NCBI GenBank assembly: GCA_949288625.1
Contig: CASEKZ010000009.1
Location: 1-18,609, forward strand
Source of the DNA: an uncultured bacterium
GTDB lineage: Bacteria > Bacillota_I > Bacilli_A > RF39 > UBA660
Direction: 5' to 3'
DNA length: 18,609 bases
Position numbers and translations under genes: made by a program. Shown here piece by piece: positions 7,019-14,589 of the stretch. The notes beneath the pieces were generated by a model. It made no database searches, had not been told where the DNA came from, and was given only the letters and a program-made list of their open reading frames with translations. Position 1 is the stretch's first letter. Each line of letters opens with the position of its first letter.

Positions 7019-7034
7019 AAATGCATATTATAAT
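7006..7034 (+). promoter_or_regulatory. hrcA-grpE-dnaK promoter
   Basis: A perfect TTGACA (7006-7011) with a 17-base spacer and a perfect TATAAT (7029-7034): an optimal sigma-A promoter held down by the overlapping CIRCE. Predicted start near 7041. Confidence 0.93.
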
Positions 7035-7067
7035 ATTAGAGAACTACAAGAAAAGAAGGTGATTCAT

Positions 7068-8057
7068 TTGCTTAGTCAAAGACAAAGTAAACTTCTTAAG
7101 TTAATCGTTGAGCAGTACATTAAAACGGCTACTCCGGTTGGTTCACATGGGCTTTGTGATATGCTTAAGTGTTCTTCTGCAACAATAAGAAACGAAATGG
7201 CTATTCTTGAGGAAAATGGCTATTTGGAAAAAACACATACTTCATCTGGAAGGGTGCCTAGTGAAGATGGTTATAGGTATTACGTGGATCATTTAATGGA
7301 ACCTAAAAAGATGACTGGTGAAGACGTTTTAAAACTTCAAATGATTTTTAACAATAAACAGCTCGTTTTATCAGATGTCATTACTAAGAGTATGGAAATA
7401 ATATCTGATATAACTAATTTAACGTCCGTTGTTTTGGGATCTAGTAGTTCCGAGAACAAACTAAAAAAAGTTGAAGTTGTTCCATTAGATAGTAAAAGTG
7501 TTATTGCAATCGTAATAACGGATAAAGGGCATGTTGAACATAAGGAGTTGAACATAGAAGAAACTGTATCACCATCTGAAGTAAAAAAAGTAGTTGAATT
7601 AATTAACAAATTTCTTGTTGGAACGCCACTTGATGAGGTGTCAAGTAAGTTAGAGTTTGAGATTAAACCAATTATCGGTAATTATGTTAAATCACATGAG
7701 GCTTTGTATCAAGCGTTTTATAACGCGTTTAATGAGTTTTCTTTTAAAAACCATATGTATATGTCAGGTAAAACAAAGCTATTAGATTATCAAGAATTTG
7801 ATAACGTCAAAAAAGTTAAGGAAATATTAAATAAATTTGATGATGCTAGCATGGTAAGAAAAATAGAAGCTGATGATAATGATATAAACGTATACATTGG
7901 TCATGAAAATAATTTTGACGATGATATGTCAATTATTAAAACAAAGTATAAAATAGGTGATTTAGAAGGAACCGTTGCGATAATGGGTCCAAAAAGAATG
8001 GACTATGAAAAGGTTGTCTCACTTTTAGACTACATAAAAAAGCACATAGAAAGGTAA
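7068..8057 (+). CDS. hrcA: Heat-inducible transcription repressor HrcA
   Basis: Repressor of class I heat-shock genes that binds CIRCE and whose activity is tuned by GroE. The product is 329 aa from TTG. The N-terminal winged-helix region is clear: LSQRQSKLLKLIVEQYIKTA, then the TPVGSHGL and SSATIRNEMAILEENGYLEK segments and HTSSGRVPSEDGYRYYVD. The remainder is the GAF-like and dimerisation region, ending near DYIKKHIER. Length is normal for the family. The start chosen is TTG 7068, eight bases after AAGG (7056-7059). GTG 7059 is also in frame but sits inside that binding site. It is the first gene of the operon, eight bases ahead of grpE. Confidence 0.95.
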   Translation: MLSQRQSKLLKLIVEQYIKTATPVGSHGLCDMLKCSSATIRNEMAILEENGYLEKTHTSSGRVPSEDGYRYYVDHLMEPKKMTGEDVLKLQMIFNNKQLVLSDVITKSMEIISDITNLTSVVLGSSSSENKLKKVEVVPLDSKSVIAIVITDKGHVEHKELNIEETVSPSEVKKVVELINKFLVGTPLDEVSSKLEFEIKPIIGNYVKSHEALYQAFYNAFNEFSFKNHMYMSGKTKLLDYQEFDNVKKVKEILNKFDDASMVRKIEADDNDINVYIGHENNFDDDMSIIKTKYKIGDLEGTVAIMGPKRMDYEKVVSLLDYIKKHIER

Positions 8058-8064
8058 TGGTAAT

Positions 8065-8646
8065 ATGAAAGAAGATGATGAAATGAAAAAAAACAAGAAT
8101 AATGAAGAAGTAAAAGAAGAACAAACCGAAGAGAAAAAAAACGATGAAAAAGAGTCAAAAGTAAGTAGCGAAGAAGAGAAAATAGAAATAACTAAAGAAG
8201 AGGTAATGGAATTAAATAAGAAAATTACTGAGCAAGAACAGAAGTTTTTAAGGGCTCAAGCAGACTTAGTAAATTATAGAAAAAGAAAAGATGAGGAAGT
8301 AGAAAGACTCTTAAAGTTTGCAAACGAAAGTTTAATCATTGATATATTACCAATTTTGGATAACTTTGAAAGAGCAATAGCACTTAACGCAAGCGAAAAT
8401 AGTGATTTAACAAAGTTTAAGGATGGTATTACGATGGTTTATAATTCACTTAAAGGGGTGCTTGAAAAGTATGGAGTAAAAGAAATTGATGCTCTTGATA
8501 AACCGTTTGATCCAATGTATCATGAGGCTGTTACAACAAAGACTAACGATGAGAAAGAAAAAGACGTTGTTTTACAGGTATACCAAAAGGGATATACTTT
8601 AAAAGATAAAGTAATAAGACCAGCGATGGTTGAGGTAAACAAATAA
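8065..8646 (+). CDS. grpE: Nucleotide exchange factor GrpE
   Basis: DnaK co-chaperone that releases ADP from DnaK (193 aa). Residues 1-50 are highly charged (Lys/Glu) and probably disordered. A long dimerising helix follows (EVMELNKKITEQEQKFLRAQ onward). The family core LVNYRKRKDEEVERLLKFAN, DILPILDNFERAI and the beta-domain end GYTLKDKVIRPAMVEV are all present. The ATG at 8065 has a poor binding site (AAAGG about 11 bases upstream, inside the end of hrcA), so translation is probably coupled to hrcA. ATG 8083 is a less likely alternative, with no better site. Confidence 0.95.
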   Translation: MKEDDEMKKNKNNEEVKEEQTEEKKNDEKESKVSSEEEKIEITKEEVMELNKKITEQEQKFLRAQADLVNYRKRKDEEVERLLKFANESLIIDILPILDNFERAIALNASENSDLTKFKDGITMVYNSLKGVLEKYGVKEIDALDKPFDPMYHEAVTTKTNDEKEKDVVLQVYQKGYTLKDKVIRPAMVEVNK

Positions 8647-8665
8647 AAGAAAGGAATGATTAATT

Positions 8666-10486
8666 ATGAGTAAAATAATAGGTATTGACTTAGGTACAAC
8701 AAATTCTTGTGTTGCTGTACTAGAAGGTGGAGAAGCAAAAGTAATTGCTAACCCAGAAGGAGAAAGAACAACTCCATCGGTTGTTGCGTTTAAAGATGGA
8801 AAAACAATAGTTGGTGGAGCTGCTAAAAGACAAATGGTTATTAACCCAGATACCATAAGATCAATTAAAAGATTAATGGGTACTGATGAAAAAGTAAAAG
8901 CAAATGGTAAGGAATATACACCAGAAGAAGTTTCAGCAATGATTTTAAGTAACTTAAAAGAAACCGCTGAAAGTTATTTAGGAGAGAAAGTAACAAAAGC
9001 TGTTATTACTGTTCCGGCATACTTTAATGATGCTCAAAGACAAGCTACTAAAAACGCAGGTAAGATTGCTGGCTTAGAAGTTGAGCGTATCATAAACGAA
9101 CCTACCGCTGCATCACTTGCATATGGTCTTGATAAGCAAGAACAATCACAAACTATTTTAGTTTATGACTTGGGTGGTGGAACGTTTGACGTATCTATTC
9201 TTGAGTTAGGCGATGGTGTGTTTGAGGTTAAATCAACTTCCGGTAATAACCACTTAGGTGGAGATGATTATGACCAAAGAATAGTTGATTACTTGGTGGA
9301 TGAAATTAAAAAAGAACATGACGTTGATTTATCTTCTGATAAGATGGCTATGCAAAGATTACAAGATGCTGCAGAAAAAGCAAAAAAAGATTTATCTGGT
9401 ATGACAACTACGCAAATTTCATTACCATTTTTAGCACAGGGAAAAGATGGCGTTATTAACTTTGAAACAACTTTAACTAGAGCTAAATTTGAACAGTTAA
9501 CAGACGATTTAACCGAATCTACTTTAGAACCAGTTAGAAAAGCATTAAAGGATGCAAATCTTAAGGCTAGTGATATTAATAAGGTATTGTTAGTTGGTGG
9601 TTCAACTCGTATTCCAAAAGTACAAGAATTAATTAAAAAAGAGCTTGGTAAAGAACCTTCTAAAGGAGTTAACCCGGATGAGGTTGTTGCTATGGGAGCT
9701 GCTATTCAAGGTGGAGTATTATCGGGCGATGTAAATGATATCGTACTTCTTGATGTAACACCGCTTTCACTTGGAATAGAGACGATGGGTAACGTTATGA
9801 CTACTTTAATTGAAAGAAACACAACGATACCAACTTCTAAGTCACAAGTATTTTCAACCGCCGCGGATAACCAGCCAGCCGTTGACATTCACGTTCTTCA
9901 AGGTGAAAGACCAATGGCATCTGATAATAAGACTTTAGGAAGGTTCCAGTTAACTAACATTCCTCCAGCACCAAGAGGAGTACCACAAATTGAGGTTACC
10001 TTCGACATTGATGCAAATGGTATCGTAAACGTTAAAGCAAAGGATTTAGGTACTGGAAAAGAACAAGCTATAACGATTACTGCCTCAACTAATTTAACTG
10101 ATGCGGAAATTGAGAAAATGCGTAAGGAAGCTGAAGAAAACAAAGCTGAAGACGAGAAGAAAAAATCATTAGCAGATGCTAAAAACGAAGCTGATCAAAT
10201 GATCTTTACCACCGAAAAAGCTATTAAGGATCTAGGGGATAAAGTAGATGGTAAGGAAAAAGAAGAAGCTGAAAAACTTGTTAAGGAATTGCAAGATGAA
10301 CTTGCTAAAGATGATTTAGACAAGATTAAAGCAGCAACTGATAAATTAAAGGAAAAAGCAATGCAATTAGGTGCTAAAGTATACGAAGAAGCAAATAAAA
10401 AAGCTCAAGAAGAAGCAAGTAGTAAATCTAGTGATAATAAAAACGATGATGAAGTAGTTGACGCTGAGTTTGAAGAGAAAAAATAA
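8666..10486 (+). CDS. dnaK: Hsp70 chaperone DnaK
   Basis: ATP-dependent chaperone that holds unfolded segments and works with DnaJ and GrpE (606 aa, normal length). The ATPase domain starts with KIIGIDLGTTNSCVAV and contains the phosphate-binding VYDLGGGTFDVSIL and the adenosine motif LLVGGSTRIPKVQ. The substrate-binding beta domain includes DVTPLSLGIETMG and the linker and core LQGERPMASDN. The helical lid follows, and the tail ends DDEVVDAEFEEKK, as in other Firmicutes. AAAGGA precedes the ATG. It follows grpE by 19 bases with no terminator, so it belongs to the CIRCE-controlled transcript. Confidence 0.98.
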   Translation: MSKIIGIDLGTTNSCVAVLEGGEAKVIANPEGERTTPSVVAFKDGKTIVGGAAKRQMVINPDTIRSIKRLMGTDEKVKANGKEYTPEEVSAMILSNLKETAESYLGEKVTKAVITVPAYFNDAQRQATKNAGKIAGLEVERIINEPTAASLAYGLDKQEQSQTILVYDLGGGTFDVSILELGDGVFEVKSTSGNNHLGGDDYDQRIVDYLVDEIKKEHDVDLSSDKMAMQRLQDAAEKAKKDLSGMTTTQISLPFLAQGKDGVINFETTLTRAKFEQLTDDLTESTLEPVRKALKDANLKASDINKVLLVGGSTRIPKVQELIKKELGKEPSKGVNPDEVVAMGAAIQGGVLSGDVNDIVLLDVTPLSLGIETMGNVMTTLIERNTTIPTSKSQVFSTAADNQPAVDIHVLQGERPMASDNKTLGRFQLTNIPPAPRGVPQIEVTFDIDANGIVNVKAKDLGTGKEQAITITASTNLTDAEIEKMRKEAEENKAEDEKKKSLADAKNEADQMIFTTEKAIKDLGDKVDGKEKEEAEKLVKELQDELAKDDLDKIKAATDKLKEKAMQLGAKVYEEANKKAQEEASSKSSDNKNDDEVVDAEFEEKK

Positions 10487-10493
10487 AAACATA

Positions 10494-10518
10494 AAAGTTC
10501 TAGTTAATCTAGAACTTT
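10494..10518 (+). other. Intercistronic hairpin between dnaK and pepF
   Basis: A perfect 10-bp stem AAAGTTCTAG/CTAGAACTTT with a TTAAT loop, directly after the dnaK stop. It is followed by GTGTTTAT, not a T-run, so it is a poor terminator. It could be an mRNA 3'-end stabiliser or a processing site that raises dnaK relative to downstream genes, or a leaky terminator. Confidence 0.6.
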
Positions 10519-10539
10519 GTGTTTATAAAAGGAGATTAT

Positions 10540-12342
10540 ATGGTTAAAGAAGAAAAGTTAAGAAGTCAAATAGATGATAAGTATAAATGGGATTTAACGG
10601 CAATGTACGATGGAATTGATGCGTTTAATTTAGACTATGATAAGGCTTTAAAATTAATAGAAGAAATAAAAGGGTTTAAGGGTAAATTGGCAAAAGATGC
10701 TAATACACTTTATAAGTACTTAAAAAAAGATGATGAGTTAAGCGTTATTTTAACAAATTTGTACGTTTATGTAAGCTGTAAACTTGATGTTGACATTTCT
10801 AATAAAGAATCACAAAAATGGTACTCTAAAATACTTAATTTATATTCACTTTGTGATGAAACTTTAAGTTTTGCCATGCCGGAGCTTCTTAAAACTAATT
10901 ATGATGTTATAAAAAGTTATGTTAATGAAAATGATGACTTAAAAGAGTACAAGATAGATTTAGAAAGAATATATCGTAATCAGCCATACATTTTAAGCGA
11001 AAAAGAAGAAAAATTACTTAGTAATATATCTGATTTAAAAAACAGATTTAAAAAGAATTTTAACATAATAAATAACGTTTTAATAGATTTTGGATACATC
11101 GAAGATGAAGATGGTAATAAAGTTAAGTTAACTAATGGTAACGCATCAAAATACGCAAGGTCTGGTAGTATAAAAGTAAGAAAACAAGTATTTGAACAAA
11201 GAGGGCTAGCGTATTTAAAATTAGCTAATCTAATATCAACGGATTATGAGGGAAGTATTAAGGCGGATAGTATGATATCAAAGGCTAGAGGGTTTAAATC
11301 AAACATAAATATGTATCTATTTGAAGATGGTGTTAGTACTGAAATCTATGATAATTTACTTAAGACCGCTCATGATAACATACCAGTTCTTCATAAGTAT
11401 TACAAGTTAAAAAAAGATGTATTGAACTTAGATAATCTTTATCCTTATGATTTATCTGCACCACTTGTTAAAGAAAGTAAAGAAAAATACTATCCGGATG
11501 ATGCAAGAAAAATAATTTGTGATGCACTAAGTGTGTATGGTGATGAATACGTAAAACAGTTAAATTTGTTATTTGATGAAAAATGCATAGATTTTTATTC
11601 AAGTAAAGGTAAAAAAACAGGCTATTATCAAAATAACTCATATAAAAAGATAGTGGTTTTTTGTAATTATAATGATGATTTTTCATCCGTTTCTTCTTTA
11701 GCCCACGAGTTAGGTCATGCAATGCATTCTTATTATAGTATGAAAAACAATAAGGAGCATTTATCAAATTATTCTATTTTAGTTGCGGAAGTAGCTTCGC
11801 TTACTAACGAGATGTTACTTTCTAATTACGTTGTGAATAACTCAAAAGATAAGAATTTAAAGCTTAAGGCAATTGAAAACATATTGGAAGTTTTTTCAGA
11901 TAATTTTTTTGGGACATTATTATTAGGATCTGTATTTGAAAAAGAAGTTCACGAAAAAATTTGTAACGATAACGTTTTAGGGGAAGAAGACTTTAACTCT
12001 ATATACGGAAACTTAATAAAAGAACATAATGGTATGATGGTAAAGGAATCTATTTATCAAAAATATAATTGGTCAAGAATACCGCATTTTTATACACCGT
12101 TTTATTATTATAAGTATTCTATTGGCGCAATTGTATCTTGTTATGTTGCAAGAAAAATATTATCAGGTGATAAAGAATTTTTAAATAAGTACCTTGACTT
12201 TTTAAAGTTAGGTGACAGATTAATGCCTCTTGATGAATTAAAGACAATAGGTATTGATTTAACAAAACAAGATGCCATAAATGAGGGTATAAAGTATTTT
12301 GATGAACTTGTTTCTAAATTTAAAGAAATATATAATAGTTAG
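10540..12342 (+). CDS. pepF: Oligoendopeptidase F (M3B metallopeptidase)
   Basis: Zinc metallopeptidase of family M3 that cuts short peptides in the cytoplasm (600 aa, the usual PepF length). The zinc motif is HELGH at residues 389-393, with the third ligand Glu417 in ILVAEVASLTNEML. The N-terminus YKWDLTAMYDGIDAF and the C-terminal YYKYSIGAIVSCYVARKIL match PepF. The start is ATG 10540, six bases after AAAGGAG; an in-frame GTG at 10519 overlaps the upstream hairpin and is unlikely. It sits between dnaK and dnaJ, where many Firmicutes have no gene. Its TAG stop overlaps the dnaJ binding site. A role in clearing peptides under heat stress is plausible but inferred from position only. Confidence 0.95.
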   Translation: MVKEEKLRSQIDDKYKWDLTAMYDGIDAFNLDYDKALKLIEEIKGFKGKLAKDANTLYKYLKKDDELSVILTNLYVYVSCKLDVDISNKESQKWYSKILNLYSLCDETLSFAMPELLKTNYDVIKSYVNENDDLKEYKIDLERIYRNQPYILSEKEEKLLSNISDLKNRFKKNFNIINNVLIDFGYIEDEDGNKVKLTNGNASKYARSGSIKVRKQVFEQRGLAYLKLANLISTDYEGSIKADSMISKARGFKSNINMYLFEDGVSTEIYDNLLKTAHDNIPVLHKYYKLKKDVLNLDNLYPYDLSAPLVKESKEKYYPDDARKIICDALSVYGDEYVKQLNLLFDEKCIDFYSSKGKKTGYYQNNSYKKIVVFCNYNDDFSSVSSLAHELGHAMHSYYSMKNNKEHLSNYSILVAEVASLTNEMLLSNYVVNNSKDKNLKLKAIENILEVFSDNFFGTLLLGSVFEKEVHEKICNDNVLGEEDFNSIYGNLIKEHNGMMVKESIYQKYNWSRIPHFYTPFYYYKYSIGAIVSCYVARKILSGDKEFLNKYLDFLKLGDRLMPLDELKTIGIDLTKQDAINEGIKYFDELVSKFKEIYNS

Positions 12343-12354
12343 GAGGTATAAAGT

Positions 12355-13488
12355 ATGAACAAAAAAGATTACTATGAGGTGCTTGGTGTGTCTAAAGATG
12401 CAAGCGAAGCTGAGATTAAAAGTGCTTTTAGAAAATTAGCTAAAAAATATCATCCAGATGTATCTAAAGAACCAAATGCCGCGGAAAAATTTAAAGAAGC
12501 ACAAGAAGCATACGCCGTATTATCTGATAAAGATAAAAGAAATAAATATGATCAGTTTGGCCATGCAGCGTTTGATCAAAATGCTGGATTTGGTGGTGGA
12601 TTCTCTGGATTCGAAGACTTTGATCCTTCTGACATATTAAGAGATATATTTGGTTCAGGTTTTGGTTTTGGAGCAGGATCATCGTTCTTTACAGGTTCTT
12701 CAAGAACTAAAAGTAAAAGACCTACCAAAGGCCCTAATCTTAACGTGGTTTTTGAAATGAGCTTTGAAGAGGCAGCCTTTGGAACCGAAACAACCATTAC
12801 ATTAAACATTGATGATAAATGTAGTGAATGTGATGGTCATGGTGGTACTGGAATAAAAACTTGTTCTAACTGTGGTGGTAGTGGATATGTAAAAGAACAA
12901 CAAAGAAGTATTTTAGGTTCATTTATTACCCAAAGAACATGTTCTGTTTGTGGTGGTACTGGCGAGGTATATACTAATACTTGTTCAAGTTGCCATGGAA
13001 CTGGTAAGAAAAAGGTAAAGAAAAACATCATTGTAAAAGTTCCTGCTGGAGTCGATACCGGAGATCACTTAAGAGTTGCAGGAAAAGGTCCAGCAGGTGA
13101 AAACGGAGGGCCAAATGGTGACGTTTACATCGAGATAAAAGTAAAGGATCATCCATTATTTAAAAGAGAGGATAATAACTTATTTGTTACTGTTCCGCTT
13201 ACTATTACAGAAGCCGCTTTAGGATGTAAAAAAGAAGTTCCAACACTAGATGGTAACGTAATAATAAATATTGCGCCAGGAAGTGCTTCTGGTGAAAAGC
13301 AAAGAATTAAAGGTAAAGGCTTGAAAAGCCCATCTAGAAGAGGAACTGGTGATTTATACGTAATTTTAAAAGTTATAACTCCTACTAAGTTAGATAGAAG
13401 GCAAAAAAAATTACTAGAAGATTTAAGTAAAACAAACTTAAAAACAAATGAGTTTGACCTATTTGATAGTTATGTAAGAAAAGGATAA
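12355..13488 (+). CDS. dnaJ: Hsp40 co-chaperone DnaJ
   Basis: Stimulates the DnaK ATPase and delivers substrates (377 aa). The J domain is at 1-70 with HPD at 33-35. A Gly/Phe-rich region spans about 78-112. Four zinc-finger repeats CxxCxGxG lie at 156-163 (CSECDGHG), 170-177 (CSNCGGSG), 196-203 (CSVCGGTG) and 210-217 (CSSCHGTG), so this is a type I DnaJ. The C-terminal substrate-binding domains are complete. TAGGAGG overlaps the pepF stop and lies at good distance from the ATG. It ends the operon, with its stop codon inside the terminator stem. Confidence 0.98.
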   Translation: MNKKDYYEVLGVSKDASEAEIKSAFRKLAKKYHPDVSKEPNAAEKFKEAQEAYAVLSDKDKRNKYDQFGHAAFDQNAGFGGGFSGFEDFDPSDILRDIFGSGFGFGAGSSFFTGSSRTKSKRPTKGPNLNVVFEMSFEEAAFGTETTITLNIDDKCSECDGHGGTGIKTCSNCGGSGYVKEQQRSILGSFITQRTCSVCGGTGEVYTNTCSSCHGTGKKKVKKNIIVKVPAGVDTGDHLRVAGKGPAGENGGPNGDVYIEIKVKDHPLFKREDNNLFVTVPLTITEAALGCKKEVPTLDGNVIINIAPGSASGEKQRIKGKGLKSPSRRGTGDLYVILKVITPTKLDRRQKKLLEDLSKTNLKTNEFDLFDSYVRKG

Positions 13489-13510
13489 TGTTACTTATTA
13501 TCTTTTTTTT
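13480..13510 (+). terminator. dnaJ terminator
   Basis: GATAAT/ATTATC (13484-13489/13497-13502) with loop GTTACTT, extended by A/T pairs and followed by eight T residues. Its T-run touches the start of the duplicated module downstream. Confidence 0.88.
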
Positions 13511-13733
13511 ACAAAATTTTACGCTTTGTTTTCCACAATTGATAAAAATATTGACCGGGGGGGGGTATATGATATTATAAACATGTAAAAAATAGTAGTG
13601 GAGGTAACTTATGAACAAGAAAAAAGGAATAATAATAGGAGTAGTTTTATTTGTCTTGGCGGTAGCGGTAGGCTATGCATTATTTTCAGATACACTAACA
13701 ATAAATGGTACGGCAACTGCAAAAGGAGAGTTT
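13506..13733 (+). repeat. Duplicated promoter/leader/signal module, copy 1
   Basis: Aligns without gaps to 14362-14589 at an offset of 856 bases. I count 6 mismatches over the 105 non-coding bases and about 9 over the first 123 coding bases. Similarity stops abruptly after codon 41. It covers the upstream region, promoter with poly-G tract, binding site and signal/anchor coding segment. Confidence 0.93.
13551..13578 (+). promoter_or_regulatory. Promoter with a G9 tract in its spacer (copy 1)
   Basis: TTGACC (13551-13556), a 16-base spacer, then TATTAT (13573-13578). The first nine spacer bases are all G (13557-13565). Gain or loss of single G bases would change the -35/-10 distance. TATAAA at 13576 is an alternative -10, with a 19-base spacer. 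Confidence 0.78.
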
Positions 13734-14285
13734 GACATGGAAATATCAAGTGCACAAATAACTAGTGAGGTTGGTTCAACTGGAGCAACTGCACAGGTAA
13801 GTAGTGATAAAAACACTTTAACGATTAACATACCCAAACTAGAATATCCAGGGGCATATGTAGAAGTTACATATAAAATAAAAAACGCAGGGACTATTCC
13901 AGCTTTATATGATAGTTATGACATAACTGGTGAAACGGATAGAATAAAATCTCAGTTTAATATAATACATATGTTTTATGAACCAGAAGATGAAACGACG
14001 GAAACAATAAGGATATACTGGGATTCTAATAATAATACGGAAGAAGAGGAAAGTACAACAATTACATTTAAGTTAAACTATGTTCAAACTAATGATAAAG
14101 AAAGTGCTTGTGCTAGCTTAAAGGAATTTGAAGCCATTGGTGATGAATGCGTTTCATATTTTAGACCACAGACAGATTGTCCGGCAAATAAATATGATTT
14201 AAATCATGATACTTTCGTTGATACAGGTGATCTTAGCATTTTAGCTAGTTATACTTATGTAACGTTACAATGTTCTTATGAATAA
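13611..14285 (+). CDS. SipW/TasA-type surface protein with a dockerin-like C-terminal loop
   Basis: Predicted exported protein of 224 aa. A short basic start (MNKKK) and a hydrophobic helix (about 6-24) are followed by YALFSDTLTINGTATA. This resembles the AYFSD cleavage region of TasA/camelysin-type proteins, which are processed by SipW-like signal peptidases. The body is beta-rich, with the motif VTYKIKNAGTIPALYD shared in form with the next gene. The Cys-containing C-terminus includes DLNHDTFVDTGDL (196-208), a dockerin/EF-hand-like calcium loop with Asp/Asn at 196, 198, 200, 204 and 207. Only one such repeat is present, so true dockerin function is uncertain. GGAGG precedes the ATG. Expression is driven from the poly-G promoter. 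No SipW peptidase gene is in this window. Confidence 0.85.
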   Translation: MNKKKGIIIGVVLFVLAVAVGYALFSDTLTINGTATAKGEFDMEISSAQITSEVGSTGATAQVSSDKNTLTINIPKLEYPGAYVEVTYKIKNAGTIPALYDSYDITGETDRIKSQFNIIHMFYEPEDETTETIRIYWDSNNNTEEEESTTITFKLNYVQTNDKESACASLKEFEAIGDECVSYFRPQTDCPANKYDLNHDTFVDTGDLSILASYTYVTLQCSYE

Positions 14286-14333
14286 TTTAAATTAATATGA
14301 AACTAATTTTTAATATTGAGTAAAAGACAAATT

Positions 14334-14360
14334 AAGAGCTTTAAAAAAAACTCTTTTTTT
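14334..14360 (+). terminator. Weak terminator between the two surface-protein genes
   Basis: AAGAG (14334-14338) pairs with CTCTT (14351-14355) around a 12-base A-rich loop, followed by T residues. The stem is short, so some read-through from copy 1 into copy 2 is possible. Confidence 0.5.
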
Positions 14361-14361
14361 C

Positions 14362-14589
14362 TTTTTACAAAATTTTACACTATGTTTTCCACAATTGATA
14401 AAAATATTGACGGGGGGGGGGTATATGATATTATAAACATGTAAAATAAAGTAGTGGAGGTAACATATGAACAAGAAAAAAGGAATAATAATAGGAGCGG
14501 TTTTATTTATCTTGGCGTTAGCAGTAGGCTATGCATTATTTTCAGATACACTAACAATAAATGGAACTGCAACGGCAAAAGGAGATTTT
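14362..14589 (+). repeat. Duplicated promoter/leader/signal module, copy 2
   Basis: Partner of 13506-13733 (gap-free, offset 856). Both copies keep the same length through the poly-G region, because the C before the run in copy 1 is a G in copy 2. Confidence 0.93.
14407..14434 (+). promoter_or_regulatory. Promoter with a G10 tract at its spacer (copy 2)
   Basis: TTGACG (14407-14412), a 16-base spacer, then TATTAT (14429-14434). Ten G residues run from 14412 to 14421, the first being the last base of the -35. Spacer length equals that of copy 1. Confidence 0.78.

Noticed and set aside
11468..11767. Open frames on the - strand, such as those at 11468-11767, 17172-17609, 14529-14942 and 5845-6168
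   Set aside because: They lie wholly inside strongly supported + strand genes (pepF, ATPase, surface protein, 311-aa protein), have no binding sites, and their translations are low-complexity Ser/Leu/Phe-rich sequences typical of antisense of AT-rich genes.
12308..12336. Promoter-like TTGTTT-17-TATAAT at the end of pepF, possibly serving dnaJ alone
   Set aside because: The predicted start near 12343 would fall within the AGGAGG binding site (12341-12346) and damage it. Such AT-rich matches are also common by chance here. It cannot be fully excluded.
13506..14589. Insertion sequence or transposon as the cause of the duplicated segment
   Set aside because: No transposase, terminal inverted repeats or target duplications are visible. 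The repeat is simply a 5' gene module of two paralogs.
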